Shown in pieces: positions 17,357-29,170 of a stretch of DNA of 57,421 bases. Location of the stretch: the NCBI GenBank assembly GCA_902812365.1, contig CADDZC010000014.1, positions 1-57,421 of the forward strand, written 5' to 3'. Each line of letters starts with the position of its first letter. The first letter of the stretch is position 1. The notes under the pieces are model-generated. The model ran no database searches. It saw only the letters and a program-made list of their open reading frames with translations, and had not been told where the DNA came from. A program made the translations under genes and the position numbers. The stretch comes from Acidobacteriota bacterium (GTDB lineage Bacteria; Acidobacteriota; Terriglobia; UBA7540).

Positions 17357-18811
17357 TCAATTGTAAGCCACTCCGACCTGCACCTGGCGGAATCGCGCCG
17401 GGGCGGCACCGTGGCCCGTCCCCATGGTCTGCATCGGCTGGCCTTTGCCGCAGTTGGGGGTGCCCCACAGCACCCAGTGCTCGGGTCCGCAGATGGCGTC
17501 GCAGGAATTCCAGAACTCGGTGGTGATGCCGCCGTAGCTCGGGTTCTTGAGCATGCGTGTCTTCTTGCCGCGCTTGATCTCCCAGCCGATTTCGGTGCCG
17601 AACTGGAAGTTATAGCGGCGGTCGTCAATCGACCAGCTTCGGTTCGTCTCCATGTAGATGCCATCATCGGTGGCAGCGATCAAGTCGTCGAGAGATCCCT
17701 GGCCCGGCAGCAGGCTGACGTTGGTCATGCGGATGAGCGGAATGCGATTCCAGCTCTCGGCGCGCATGGTGCCGTTCGAGCGAGGCTGCCCGATGGCCGC
17801 CGCCGATTCCCGCGACGTCAGGTAACCGACAAAGCGGCCGTGCTGAATGATCGGCGTGGACTGCGCGGGAACGCCTTCGTCGTCGTAAGCGAAGGTGCCC
17901 AGGCCGGGGCCGTGCTGAAGGGTGGCGTCGGCCACGACGTTGACGATCTCGGAGGCGTACTGAAGCCGGTTGAGCTTGTCCAAGGTCAGGAAACTCATGC
18001 CGGCAAAGTTGGCTTCATCGCCGAGCACGCGGTCGAGCTCGATGGGATGGCCGATCGATTCGTGAATCTGCAGCCCCACCTGCGACCCGCCGAGGATGAC
18101 ATCCGTGACCCCCTTGGGGCATTGCTCGGCCCGGTGCAGGGCCACGGCTTCCTCCGCCGCCGGACGGGCGTGAGCGACTAAGTCAAGCTCCTCCACCAGC
18201 TCGTAACCGCGCGTCTGGTACTGCCCGCCGAAGGAGTTGGGATACGAGCGGCGCTGAATTTCATTCCCGGCAAACGAGGTGGCCACCAGGCCCGCTCCCG
18301 TCTGAGTCTTGAGCTGACGAATCTCCGAGCCGGGGCTGGACAAGAAGAGCTGGTCCAGGCGGCGGAAGTCCATCGAGGTTTCGGCCAGGGTCACGCCGGC
18401 GACGGCGCGCAGTTCGGCGTCCACTTTCAGCATCAGCTCGAGGCAGGTGGAAACGGGCACCGTAAAAGGATCAATGCGGCAGGGCGCCACCCAGTGATCC
18501 ACCACTTTGGACTCGGGAGCCAGCCTGACGTCGCGCTTCTTGGCGAAGGCGCTGGCGCGGGCGATTTCCACGGCCCGCGCCGCCACCTGATCCACCGACT
18601 CCCGCCGCAAATCGTCGGTGGCGGCAAACCCCCAGGCGCCGTCGGCGATGACGCGGATCCCGAGTCCCATGGATTCGGAATCGCGCGCCTGGGCCACCTG
18701 GCCGTTTTTGGTGGAGAGATACCGCTGCCGAATGTCGATCACGCGGACGTCGGCGTAGCTGGCGCCGCGAGCCATCGCCGTATCCAAGGCTTGCTGTCCG
18801 AATTCTTTCAT
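17357..18811 (-). CDS. tldD: TldD-family metalloprotease (catalytic subunit)
   Basis: A 484-aa catalytic partner of the TldD/TldE protease. The zinc motif HESIGH lies at residues 250-255 (HExxxH). The C-terminal metal ligand region around NCGKGQPMQTMGTGHGAAPARF is also present. Members mature microcin-like peptides in enterobacteria and degrade flexible peptides more generally. No peptide-modification genes are in this window, so a general proteolytic role is more likely. It lies 111 bp downstream of ahcY, possibly in one long transcript with metK-ahcY and tldE. Confidence 0.92.
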   Translation of the reverse strand: MKEFGQQALDTAMARGASYADVRVIDIRQRYLSTKNGQVAQARDSESMGLGIRVIADGAWGFAATDDLRRESVDQVAARAVEIARASAFAKKRDVRLAPESKVVDHWVAPCRIDPFTVPVSTCLELMLKVDAELRAVAGVTLAETSMDFRRLDQLFLSSPGSEIRQLKTQTGAGLVATSFAGNEIQRRSYPNSFGGQYQTRGYELVEELDLVAHARPAAEEAVALHRAEQCPKGVTDVILGGSQVGLQIHESIGHPIELDRVLGDEANFAGMSFLTLDKLNRLQYASEIVNVVADATLQHGPGLGTFAYDDEGVPAQSTPIIQHGRFVGYLTSRESAAAIGQPRSNGTMRAESWNRIPLIRMTNVSLLPGQGSLDDLIAATDDGIYMETNRSWSIDDRRYNFQFGTEIGWEIKRGKKTRMLKNPSYGGITTEFWNSCDAICGPEHWVLWGTPNCGKGQPMQTMGTGHGAAPARFRQVQVGVAYN

Positions 18812-18922
18812 CAGCCGGTTGCCCGCAACCGAAGTGAGCGATCGAGCCCTCGATCGGTGGCCAGGCTAGAGTGGCGCTTCGCGCCGTCCGTCTAGGCCGA
18901 CCCTCCCCCAATCTCGAGCGAA

Positions 18923-20203
<1,281 letters not shown>

Positions 20204-21358
20204 TTAGAGTCCTGCCTCCTCTCGCAAGACTTGCGCCTTGTCGGTCTTCTCCCAGGTAAACTCTTTTTCGGGACGGCCAAAATGCCCGTAGGCCGCGGTC
20301 TTCTGATAGATCGGCCGGCGCAGGTCGAGGGAGTCGATGATGCCCTCCGGGGTCAGTTGGAAATGCTTGCGGATGATCTTCTCGAGCCTTTGATGATCCA
20401 CCCGGCCGGTGCTGAACGTGTCCACCATGACCGAGACCGGCTCGGCCACCCCGATGGCGTATGCCAGCTGGACCTCGGCCCGCCGGGCCAGACCGGCGGC
20501 GACGATATTTTTGGCGATGTAGCGGGCCATGTAAGCCGCCGAACGATCCACCTTGCTCGGATCCTTGCCCGAGAAGGCCCCGCCGCCGTGGCGCGCCATG
20601 CCGCCGTAAGTGTCCACGATGATCTTGCGGCCGGTCAGCCCGGAATCCCCAACGGGTCCGCCGATTTCAAAGCGTCCGGTCGGGTTGATGTGATACTTCG
20701 TCTTCTCATCCATCATATGAGCGGGTATCACGGGCTTGATAACGCACTCTCTCACCCCTTCGCGCAGCGTCTCGTTGCTCACATTGGCGGTGTGTTGGGT
20801 GGAAACGACCACGGCGTCCACCCGCACGGGCCGGCCGTCTTCGTACTCCACGGTGACTTGCGACTTACCATCCGGCCGGATGAAATCTAAGATTTTTTTT
20901 CGTCGCACTTCGGCCAGGCGCAGGCACAGTTTGTGCGCCATCATAATCGGGAAGGGCATCAACTCATCGGTCTCATCGCAGGCGTAACCGAACATCAGGC
21001 CCTGGTCGCCGGCCCCCCCCGCATCCACTCCCAAGGCAATGTGATCACTCTGCAACGAAATGTTGACTTCCACCCGGCATCCGTCGGCTGTGAAACCGCA
21101 GGCCGGATCCGTGTAACCAATATGGCGCACCTTTTCGCGAGCAATCTTTTCGATGTCGAGCCGGCTCTTCGAGGTGATCTCACCCATGACGTAGACCGAC
21201 TGGTTTTTCACCATGGACTCGCACGCCACACGGCTTTTCGGATCACCACCCAGCGCGGCGTCGAGAACGGCGTCGGAGATCTGGTCGCACATCTTGTCAG
21301 GATGGCCTTCCGTGACCGACTCGGAGGTAAAAAGATAGCGGCGACTTGGCTCAGACAA
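20204..21358 (-). CDS. metK: S-adenosylmethionine synthetase
   Basis: A 384-aa enzyme joining methionine and ATP to form SAM. Motifs include [32 protein letters not shown] and [19 protein letters not shown]. The reading frame is open to 21466. I choose the TTG at 21358 because it gives the canonical [12 protein letters not shown] start and family length, has AGGGGAGG six nt upstream, and lies downstream of the predicted transcription start, whereas the upstream ATG (21406) overlaps the -10 box. It is followed with no gap by ahcY. Confidence 0.96.
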   Translation of the reverse strand: MSEPSRRYLFTSESVTEGHPDKMCDQISDAVLDAALGGDPKSRVACESMVKNQSVYVMGEITSKSRLDIEKIAREKVRHIGYTDPACGFTADGCRVEVNISLQSDHIALGVDAGGAGDQGLMFGYACDETDELMPFPIMMAHKLCLRLAEVRRKKILDFIRPDGKSQVTVEYEDGRPVRVDAVVVSTQHTANVSNETLREGVRECVIKPVIPAHMMDEKTKYHINPTGRFEIGGPVGDSGLTGRKIIVDTYGGMARHGGGAFSGKDPSKVDRSAAYMARYIAKNIVAAGLARRAEVQLAYAIGVAEPVSVMVDTFSTGRVDHQRLEKIIRKHFQLTPEGIIDSLDLRRPIYQKTAAYGHFGRPEKEFTWEKTDKAQVLREEAGL

Positions 21359-21406
21359 GCAAGACCTCCCCTTGGCGAGCAACTTTAGCACCAACGCGAA
21401 TTTCAT

Positions 21407-21435
21407 ATCATAGCACGGAGACCGAGGGCCGTCAC
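21407..21435 (-). promoter_or_regulatory. Predicted promoter of metK-ahcY
   Basis: Minus-strand GTGACG (21430-21435), 17-nt spacer, TATGAT (21407-21412). The start would lie near 21400, giving a leader of about 40 nt. I looked for SAM- or SAH-binding riboswitch architecture in and upstream of this leader and recognised none. The divergent stretch up to 21662 has no other gene. Confidence 0.65.
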
Positions 21436-21662
21436 CGGCATTTACATCGTGGTACAGCCTACTCACATCGTATCCCCCTGGGGGTTGAAGCGGCTTGGTT
21501 CTGAAACGATCGACTTGGCGGGCGGCGTCTGTTGCGATGCTGAACTGGAGGTGGAGCCATTCTTCAAAATAACGGCTCGGTCGTTACTTGGCAGCGCGGC
21601 ACGTTGAAGTTCTGCCCAAAAGCCACTAGACTCAGGTAAGGGGTCTGTTCAAGGAGTAGCGG

Positions 21663-23090
21663 GTGGCCAACAGAAGCAACGGCGCCGGCTTACGAGCACT
21701 GACTCTCGCTGCCTTCCTCTGCCTTCGGCCGCTTCCCGCGCCCGGCAAGCCGCAGAACGCCAGAGGCGACGCACGGGATGCCGACCGCGCGTTTCAATCT
21801 GCTTTGGCGCACTTCGACGCTCGCCGGTATGCAGAAGCGTTGCAGGAGCTTCAACCGCTCGCCCAGCGGTTGCCGCAGAGCTTTGATGTCAACGAGCTGC
21901 TCGGCTTGGTTTACGCAGCCGAGCACGAAGACGCTCAAGCCACGATTTATTTGGCGCACGCCGCCCGCCTCAGGCCGGACTCGGGAGCCGCGCACTCCAA
22001 CCTCGCCGCAAACCTCGCTCGGCGACGGAAGAACACGCAGGCGGAAGTGGAGTTTAAGAAGGCCGTCCAGCTGGAGCCGGCAAGCTATGATGCTAACCAT
22101 AACCTCGGCGAGTTTTACATTCACACGCATCGTCTGGCCGAGGCCATTCCATATCTTGTGCGCGCTCAAAGCCTCAAGGCGTCCTATGACAATGGCTACG
22201 ATCTGGCTCTGGCACAGATCGAAACGGGACGTTACCGTGAGGCCCAACGAACCCTTGGCGAACTCCTCCAACACCAGGACGCCGCCGAGCTTCATAATCT
22301 GCTAGCGGAAGCCGACGAAAAATCGGGTGATTATGTGGGGGCTGAGAACGAATACGAGCGCGCCGCCCATCTGGAACCTTCAGAGGAGAATCTTTTCGAC
22401 TGGGGCAGCGAGCTACTCTTGCACCAAACTCTCGAGCCGGCCGAAGCCGTCTTCCGGCAAGGGATCGCTCGTTTTCCTCGCTCCGCTCGCATGCAACTCG
22501 GCCTAGGAATCACGCTTTACGCCCGCGGCCAGTATGACGCCGCAGTGAAGGCCTTGTCACTCGCCACGGACCTGGCACCTCATGATCCACGTCCCTACCT
22601 GTTCCTCGCCAAAGCTTATGATGTGGCCCCGACCCTGGCCGATGAGGTGCAGGCCCGTCTCAAGCGATTTGCCCAACTGGATCCTCAGAACGCGCGGGCG
22701 CAGTACAACTACGCGATGAGCCTCTGGAAGAGCCACAGGGAGCGCAATCAACCTTCCGGCCTCGGCCAGGTTGAATCACGACTGAAGACGGCCATCGCGC
22801 TCGACCCCAAATTTGCCGACGCCTGCTTGCAGCTAGGTATCCTGTACGCCGCCGAGCACCGCTATTCCGAGGCCGTCGATCAGTACGAGCGGGCCATCAG
22901 ACTGAACCCCGACCTCGGCGACGCCCATTATCGGCTGGCGCAGGCCCTTGCCCGCTTGGGCGAGCGCGCTCGGGCCCAGAGAGAATTCGCGCTCTATGAC
23001 AAGCTCCACCAGCGGCAGATGGCAGAGGCGGACCGGCACCGGTCCGAGATCATGCAATTCGTATACGTCATGAAACAGCCTCAACCATGA
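21663..23090 (+). CDS. Secreted TPR-repeat protein (paralogue 1)
   Basis: 475 aa, GTG start at 21663 with AAGGAG six nt upstream. An N-terminal signal peptide (ALTLAAFLCLRPLPAPG) is followed by roughly ten tetratricopeptide repeats covering the rest, e.g. YDANHNLGEFYIHTHRLAEA and FADACLQLGILYAAEHRYSEA. TPR arrays bind other proteins; no enzymatic motif is seen. Its C-terminal two thirds align clearly with the next gene (EPSEENLFDWGSELLLHQ, DLAPHDPRPYLFLAKAYD, VESRLKTAIALDP), so they are a tandem duplication. Probably periplasmic. Confidence 0.88.
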   Translation: MANRSNGAGLRALTLAAFLCLRPLPAPGKPQNARGDARDADRAFQSALAHFDARRYAEALQELQPLAQRLPQSFDVNELLGLVYAAEHEDAQATIYLAHAARLRPDSGAAHSNLAANLARRRKNTQAEVEFKKAVQLEPASYDANHNLGEFYIHTHRLAEAIPYLVRAQSLKASYDNGYDLALAQIETGRYREAQRTLGELLQHQDAAELHNLLAEADEKSGDYVGAENEYERAAHLEPSEENLFDWGSELLLHQTLEPAEAVFRQGIARFPRSARMQLGLGITLYARGQYDAAVKALSLATDLAPHDPRPYLFLAKAYDVAPTLADEVQARLKRFAQLDPQNARAQYNYAMSLWKSHRERNQPSGLGQVESRLKTAIALDPKFADACLQLGILYAAEHRYSEAVDQYERAIRLNPDLGDAHYRLAQALARLGERARAQREFALYDKLHQRQMAEADRHRSEIMQFVYVMKQPQP

Positions 23091-24400
23091 GTCCGGGTGA
23101 GAGATTCAAGATGGCGCTCAGGCGAAGGGAAGCACAGGCGAATTTCGGGTACGCGCGGCTGAAAATCGTTTGGGGGCCGGTGGCGCTGATTATGTTCGGA
23201 GCCCAGGTCTTCCCTGTTCCGCTGCCGTCGTCGCTTCGGGTTCTCGTCAAGAGCGCCACCGGCACACCTAGTCCTGGAGTTCGAGTCACAATCTCCCGTG
23301 ATGGGCAGAACCAAGAGCGCTCCGCGGTGACCGACAGCACAGGGATATGCCGGTTTCCCAAACTCGAACCCGGAACGTATGGCCTAACGGTCGACGTCGG
23401 CGCTCAGGCGAAGGTGAGCCATTCCAAGGTCGTGCTGGAGAAAGGCCAGCATCTCCAGGTAGAGCTCAGGTTGCCTTTCCCCGGATCGCGTCAGAGCGGA
23501 CTCGGTGACATCGACTTTTACGACCGACCTCAATTCAAGCCGGGCCGCGTCAATCAAACGACGGAGGCCGGCGGGTACAGCGCCTCCGCCTATGCGGACG
23601 GGTACGACTTGGCCCTGAACTACATTGCCAGTGAGGGAACCCGACGTCCTGGCGCGCAGGCGCAGGTGCTCGACCGAAACTTTGATGAATTCGAACCCGG
23701 CCGCTTCGGCAGGAAAGCCCCCGGAAACCGTCTCCATCAGACTCCAGCGCTACCTCCCAACCTCACGGAAGACCAATTCCTCTCGCGCGGGAGTGAGCTC
23801 CTCACGCGGAAGCGATTCGCCGACGCGGCAGGCCTTTTCAAAGCGGGGATTGCCCGTTTTCCGGAATCGGCCAAGCTGCACAGCGGGCTCGGCGTCGCCG
23901 ACTACGCGTGTGGCCGGTATGACGAAGCGGTCCGAAATCTGCTGCGCGCCACCGACCTCGCTCCATTAGACCCTCGTCCCTACCAGCTGCTTGCCGTGGT
24001 ATACGACGCCTCAAAGTTGCAAAGCGAAGAGGTCTCGAAGCGGTTGGAGCGCTGGACTCGCCTCGAGCCCGCAAACGCACTCGCTTACTACTATCAAGCG
24101 TTGGTCCTGTGGAAGGGCACGCCCGTGGAACACGCCGATACCCGTCGCGTCGAGCGCCTGCTCAAGCGCGCTGCCGATTTGGATCCGCGGCTGGCCGATG
24201 CGCCGCTGCAACTCGGCAATCTGTATGCAGAGCAAGGGCGCTATGGGGAGGCCATTCGGGAGTATCAACAGGCGATCACACTCCAGCCTGACCTTGCGGT
24301 TGCGCATTACCGCTTGTCGCAAGCTTACCAACGAACAGGAGATAAGTCGGCCGCTCTCCGCGAACTCGATGCATACACCCGCTTGCGCGGGCACCAATAA
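23087..24400 (+). CDS. Carboxypeptidase-regulatory-like plus TPR protein (paralogue 2)
   Basis: 437 aa; its ATG overlaps the previous stop (ATGA), so translation is coupled. A signal or membrane anchor (VWGPVALIMFGAQVFPVPLP, residues 29-48) precedes a beta-sandwich carboxypeptidase-regulatory domain (SATGTPSPGVRVTISRDGQN, residues 57-76). After that comes a linker with YDRPQFKPGRVNQTTEAGGY, a motif seen in acidobacterial secreted TPR proteins. The C-terminal TPR array is paralogous to the upstream gene. The linker-to-TPR part is shorter than in relatives I recall, so some repeats may have been lost. Function unknown; likely an envelope binding protein. Confidence 0.85.
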   Translation: MSPGERFKMALRRREAQANFGYARLKIVWGPVALIMFGAQVFPVPLPSSLRVLVKSATGTPSPGVRVTISRDGQNQERSAVTDSTGICRFPKLEPGTYGLTVDVGAQAKVSHSKVVLEKGQHLQVELRLPFPGSRQSGLGDIDFYDRPQFKPGRVNQTTEAGGYSASAYADGYDLALNYIASEGTRRPGAQAQVLDRNFDEFEPGRFGRKAPGNRLHQTPALPPNLTEDQFLSRGSELLTRKRFADAAGLFKAGIARFPESAKLHSGLGVADYACGRYDEAVRNLLRATDLAPLDPRPYQLLAVVYDASKLQSEEVSKRLERWTRLEPANALAYYYQALVLWKGTPVEHADTRRVERLLKRAADLDPRLADAPLQLGNLYAEQGRYGEAIREYQQAITLQPDLAVAHYRLSQAYQRTGDKSAALRELDAYTRLRGHQ

Positions 24401-24610
24401 GTGAACATTCCAACGCCGCCTGGCAGGTTTCACGAGCTATAACGTTTATTTATCGCCAGGATGAAAAGTATTCATTAGCACGGCTCTCCGGAAAAACGGA
24501 AAATTAGAAGGCAGTTCTTCGTTGATGGGCCTTGATTAGCCCTCCATGCGGGACCAAGCTGGACATCTCGACGGGGCAGGGGGAGTTCACGTGTCGAGGC
24601 GACGCTAAGT

Positions 24611-27600
24611 ATGACGGATCGGTCGGACAGCAAGGATCACCGCTTGGGGCTTTATCGGCGGGAAGAGCGCGATGCCTGCGGAGTCGGGTTCGTAGCTCAG
24701 CTGGGCGAGCCACCATCGCATCGGGTCATCGAACAGGCGCTCACCTGTTTGAGTTCGCTGACCCATCGCGGTGCCGTGGATGCGGACGGAGCTAGCGGTG
24801 ATGGCGCCGGTATCATAACCCAACTGCCTTCCGGTTTCTTTGCCCGCGAGGCGCACCGCCTAAATGCTTCTTTCAATCAGGATGGGGAAGTCGCCGTCGG
24901 CGTGTTCTTTTTGCCGGTCTCGGGGGCAGACCGCGTCCGCGCGATGTCGATCGCCGAGGCGGTCGTGCGGAGGCGACACTTGGTCTTTGGTGGCTGGAGG
25001 CGCGTCCCATCCAACCCCGAGGTGCTGGGGCCGCAAGCCCGTGAAACCCAGCCTTCCATCTGGCACTTGCTCGTCGGACCGCCCGCCCCGCGACAGCCGT
25101 CCGAGGCGGACTCGCTCAGTTTTGAACGACGCCTATACTTGGCGCGCAAGGAAATTGAGCGCCGACTGAATCAGGCGGGGGTTCAGGGCTGCTACATCGC
25201 TTCGTTCTCATCGCGCAATATCGTTTACAAGGGGTTGCTGGCGGCGTCGCAACTGGGGGCGTTTTACGACGACCTTCGCCAGCCCGGCTTTATCGCCTCT
25301 GCGGCGCTATTCCATCAACGTTTCAGCACCAACACGTCACCCAGTTGGGCTCTGGCCCAGCCCTTCCGGCTCATCGCCCACAACGGCGAAATCAACACCC
25401 TGCTCGGCAACCGCAACTGGATGCGCGCCCGCGAGGCGGTGCTGGACCATCCCTTTTGGGAGGCCGATATCGAGTGGTTGAAGCCGGTGATCCAGCACGG
25501 AGGAAGCGATTCGGCCAGCTTTGACAACGCCCTCGAGTTACTTACCCGCTCCGGTCGCCCGATCCATCACGCGCTGCTGATGATGATTCCGGAAGCGTGG
25601 GAAAGTTCGGTTGAGATTCCTTCCGACGTGAAGGCGTTCTATCACTACCATTCCTGCCTCATGGAGCCGTGGGACGGCCCTGCGGCGATGGCGTTCCTCG
25701 ATGGACATCTGGTAGGCGCGGCGCTGGACCGTAACGGCTTGCGCCCTTCCCGCTATACCATTACGCATGACGGGCTCGTTGTGCTCGGCTCCGAAGTGGG
25801 AATTTTGCCGATTGAGCCGGAGCGCGTGAAAGAGAAAGGGCGACTGGGCCCCGGCCAGATCCTTCTGATCGATCTCGAGCATCAGAAGATTTTCAAAAAT
25901 AATCAGGTAAAGCGACAAGTCTCTCACGGACGGAAGTATCGCAAGTGGATTACACGCAATATGGTATTTTTCCCCCATCATCAGTTGGTCGAAGTGGAGC
26001 GGGCGCAGACCGTCGGGACAGGCGAAGCTCCAGCCGCGAGCAACCAGAACCTGTCGATCTCCATTCGGCGAGCGGCAGGCTACACCGAAGAAGATGTTGA
26101 ACTTCTCATCAAACCAGTCGCGGCACAAAGGAAGGAGCCCGTGGGCTCGATGGGAGACGACACGCCGCTCGCCGCCCTGTCCACGCGGTGGCGACCGCTG
26201 TATCACTACTTCCGCCAAATGTTTGCCCAGGTGACGAATCCGCCCATTGACCCCTTGCGTGAGTCGCTCGTCATGTCACTGAACCTCTACCTGGGTCCGC
26301 GGCATTCCGTGCTGCTTGAGACTCCCCAGCACGCGCGGATGATTCGTTTAGAGACGCCGTTTCTATTTGACCAAGACGTGAACCGGTTGCGACACCTCGA
26401 AGAAGCGGATTTCAGGCCCACTACCATTTCGACGCTTTTTGACCCTAGCGACCGTACTGACGCCGCGACCCGCATGGCGGCAGCCATCGAACGAATCACC
26501 GGCGAGTGTTACGCGGCGGTTCAGTCTGGCAGTTCGATTTTGATACTGAGCGACCGTGGAATCAGTGCCGAGCGCGCCGCGGTTCCCATGCTGCTCACCG
26601 TTGGGGCCGTGGTGGAAGGCCTCATTCGCAAAGGCGTGGGTAACAAGGCCGACTTGGTGCTCGAAACCGCCGAAGCTTGGGAGGCGCATCATTTTGCCTG
26701 CCTGATCGGATACGGCGCGGCGGCCGTCAACCCTTATCTGGCACTCGAAATCGTGGCGGACTTAGCGCGACGCGGCGAGCTGGGCGACCTTAGCCCTGCC
26801 GAGGCGATGCAAAATTTCCGCTATGGCATCGAGGCCGGCCTCAGGAAGATTCTTTCCAAGATGGGCATCTCCACGCTCGCCAGCTACCAGGGAGGGAAAT
26901 TTTTCGAGATTATCGGCCTGGACCGAGAAGTTGTGGAGCGGTTCTTCCCCGACACGCGGTCGCTCGTGGGCGGACGAACCTTTGCCGATCTGGCCGCCGA
27001 CGTCGCTGATCGCCATTACGCCGCCTTCAACACTCCCTCAGAAAGGCTGGAATTTGCCGGCTGGTACCGCTTTCGCAAAGGCTTTGAGCGTCATTCTTAC
27101 AGCGCCGAGGTTATTCGGCACCTGCAAAAGGCAGCCAGGGACAACGACGAGAAAGCCTATCGGCGCCTGGCCGAAGAAGTCGATTGCCGGGAGCCGCTCG
27201 CCGTTCGTGACTTGCTGCGCTTTCGCCCCGGCATGAGCATTCCGACCGAAGAAGTCGAACCGGTCGAGTCGATTCTTCGGCGTTTCACGACACAAGCCAT
27301 GTCGCTCGGGTCGCTTAGCCCGGAAACACAGCACACGTTAGCCGTGGCCATGAACCGCATCGGCGGAAAATCGAACACCGGCGAGGGTGGCGAGTCGCCG
27401 GAAGTGTACGTGGAACTGGTGAACGGCGTTTCGGCGGCGCACAAGATCAAGCAAGTCGCCTCGGCGCGATTCGGCGTGACACCGGAGTACTTGGTGCGAG
27501 CCGAGGAGCTTGAAATTAAGATGGCGCAAGGGTCGAAGCCGGGCGAAGGCGGCCAGTTGCCCGGCCACAAAGTGACACCTTACATCGCGCGGGTGCGCCG

Positions 27601-29170
27601 CGCCGTAGAGGGCATCTCTCTGATCTCGCCTCCTCCGCACCATGACATATATTCAATCGAAGACCTCGCGCAGCTTATCTACGATTTGCGCGAGATTAAT
27701 CCGCGAGCGCGGATCGGCGTCAAACTGGTTTCCCAGGCGGGCGTCGGCACGGTCGCCTCAGGCGTCGCCAAAGCGAACGCCGACGTGATTCTGATCAGCG
27801 GCCACGACGGTGGCACCGGGGCCTCACCGCTCAGTTCCATTAAAAACACCGCGTCTCCATGGGAGATGGGATTGGCCGAAACCCAACAGGCACTGGTGGC
27901 CAACGGCCTCCGCAGCCGCGTTAAACTTCGCGTCGACGGCGGCATGAAGACTGGCCGGCACGTGGTCATGGCGGCGATTCTCGGTGCGGATGAATATGGG
28001 TTCGGTTCCGCGGCCCTCGTCGCTCTGGCCTGCGTGATGGCGCGGCAGTGCCACTTGAACACCTGTCCGGTCGGCGTGGCGACTCAACGTGAAGACCTGC
28101 GGATGCGCTTCCCCAGCGAACCCGACCGCCTCGTCAATTACCTTCGCTTCGTCGCTCACCACGTACGCGAATTGCTGGCTGAACTCGGCTTCCGCTCGCT
28201 CGATGAGATTATTGGCCGCACCGAGCTGCTGGAACCGCGCCCCTACAGGGTTCCGGGACGCCAAGGGTCGCTCGATCTGAGCCCATTACTGGCCAAACCC
28301 GGCTCGGAAGGCAGACCCTCCGTCATGCCGCGCACGCGGCCCATCGATCCGCTGGCCCAGCGCATGGCGGAAGACGTTCGCATTCCTCTCCTCGAGCAGC
28401 ATTCGATTGTCCGGGAATACACAATTGCCAACACGAACCGCACTATCGGTGCCCGCGCCGCCGGTCAAGTCGCGCTGTGCCACGGCCATCGAGGTCTGGA
28501 AGGGGTCAGCGCCGAGTTCCGCTTCAACGGCAGCGCTGGGCAAAGTTTTGGTGCGTTTCTGACCCACGGCTTGCGGCTGTATCTGGAGGGCGAAGCAAAC
28601 GACTACGTAGGCAAAGGCATGGGCGGAGGTGAAATCGTTATCCGGCCCCCGAGGTCGAGCCGCTTCGCCTCGCACGAAAACACCATCGTCGGCAACGCCG
28701 TCCTTTATGGTGCTACCGGCGGCCGTCTCTTTGTCGCTGGACGCGCCGGAGAGCGATTCTGCGTCCGCAACAGCGGTGCCATCGCTGTTGTAGAGGGTAC
28801 CGGTGACCATGGTTGTGAATACATGACCGGAGGCGTGGCCGTCGTGCTCGGCGAAACTGGACGGAATTTCGGTGCCGGCATGACCAACGGCGTCGCTTAC
28901 GTTTACGACCCCTTGGGGCGTTTCGAGCACCGATACAATTCCGAATTGGTCTCGATCGAGCGGATCATTGAACCCGAAGACCTACAGCTTCTTCGCCAAC
29001 TCATCTTCTTTCACGCCGAAAAGACAGGCAGCGTACGAGCGCGGCAGATTCTCGACACGTGGTCGGAGAGCTTGTTCGAGTTTTGGAAAGTCGAGCCACG
29101 ATCGAAGCCTCCGTCTCCGCCGAACCGTGCCGTGCCGCAGTCCTCTACCGAGACTAGCAAGGTCCTGTAA
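24611..29170 (+). CDS. gltB: Glutamate synthase, large subunit
   Basis: A 1519-aa enzyme that moves the amide of glutamine to 2-oxoglutarate, giving two glutamates. The class II glutaminase domain begins at nucleophile C23 in ERDACGVGFVAQ, so a 22-residue propeptide would be removed. A central domain follows, then the FMN/synthase domain at about 850-1210 (GHDGGTGASPLSSIKNTASP). The [3Fe-4S] cysteines are C1141, C1147 and C1152, and a C-terminal GXGXG beta-helix spans about 1290-1470. The length is normal. The small subunit GltD is not in the window. The 210 bp upstream shows no clear promoter. Confidence 0.98.
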   Translation: MTDRSDSKDHRLGLYRREERDACGVGFVAQLGEPPSHRVIEQALTCLSSLTHRGAVDADGASGDGAGIITQLPSGFFAREAHRLNASFNQDGEVAVGVFFLPVSGADRVRAMSIAEAVVRRRHLVFGGWRRVPSNPEVLGPQARETQPSIWHLLVGPPAPRQPSEADSLSFERRLYLARKEIERRLNQAGVQGCYIASFSSRNIVYKGLLAASQLGAFYDDLRQPGFIASAALFHQRFSTNTSPSWALAQPFRLIAHNGEINTLLGNRNWMRAREAVLDHPFWEADIEWLKPVIQHGGSDSASFDNALELLTRSGRPIHHALLMMIPEAWESSVEIPSDVKAFYHYHSCLMEPWDGPAAMAFLDGHLVGAALDRNGLRPSRYTITHDGLVVLGSEVGILPIEPERVKEKGRLGPGQILLIDLEHQKIFKNNQVKRQVSHGRKYRKWITRNMVFFPHHQLVEVERAQTVGTGEAPAASNQNLSISIRRAAGYTEEDVELLIKPVAAQRKEPVGSMGDDTPLAALSTRWRPLYHYFRQMFAQVTNPPIDPLRESLVMSLNLYLGPRHSVLLETPQHARMIRLETPFLFDQDVNRLRHLEEADFRPTTISTLFDPSDRTDAATRMAAAIERITGECYAAVQSGSSILILSDRGISAERAAVPMLLTVGAVVEGLIRKGVGNKADLVLETAEAWEAHHFACLIGYGAAAVNPYLALEIVADLARRGELGDLSPAEAMQNFRYGIEAGLRKILSKMGISTLASYQGGKFFEIIGLDREVVERFFPDTRSLVGGRTFADLAADVADRHYAAFNTPSERLEFAGWYRFRKGFERHSYSAEVIRHLQKAARDNDEKAYRRLAEEVDCREPLAVRDLLRFRPGMSIPTEEVEPVESILRRFTTQAMSLGSLSPETQHTLAVAMNRIGGKSNTGEGGESPEVYVELVNGVSAAHKIKQVASARFGVTPEYLVRAEELEIKMAQGSKPGEGGQLPGHKVTPYIARVRRAVEGISLISPPPHHDIYSIEDLAQLIYDLREINPRARIGVKLVSQAGVGTVASGVAKANADVILISGHDGGTGASPLSSIKNTASPWEMGLAETQQALVANGLRSRVKLRVDGGMKTGRHVVMAAILGADEYGFGSAALVALACVMARQCHLNTCPVGVATQREDLRMRFPSEPDRLVNYLRFVAHHVRELLAELGFRSLDEIIGRTELLEPRPYRVPGRQGSLDLSPLLAKPGSEGRPSVMPRTRPIDPLAQRMAEDVRIPLLEQHSIVREYTIANTNRTIGARAAGQVALCHGHRGLEGVSAEFRFNGSAGQSFGAFLTHGLRLYLEGEANDYVGKGMGGGEIVIRPPRSSRFASHENTIVGNAVLYGATGGRLFVAGRAGERFCVRNSGAIAVVEGTGDHGCEYMTGGVAVVLGETGRNFGAGMTNGVAYVYDPLGRFEHRYNSELVSIERIIEPEDLQLLRQLIFFHAEKTGSVRARQILDTWSESLFEFWKVEPRSKPPSPPNRAVPQSSTETSKVL

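Noticed and set aside
21359-21662. Possible SAM or SAH riboswitch before metK
   Set aside because: The predicted leader is only about 40 nt and shows no recognisable SAM-I/II/III, SAM-IV or SAH architecture; the longer divergent stretch does not either.
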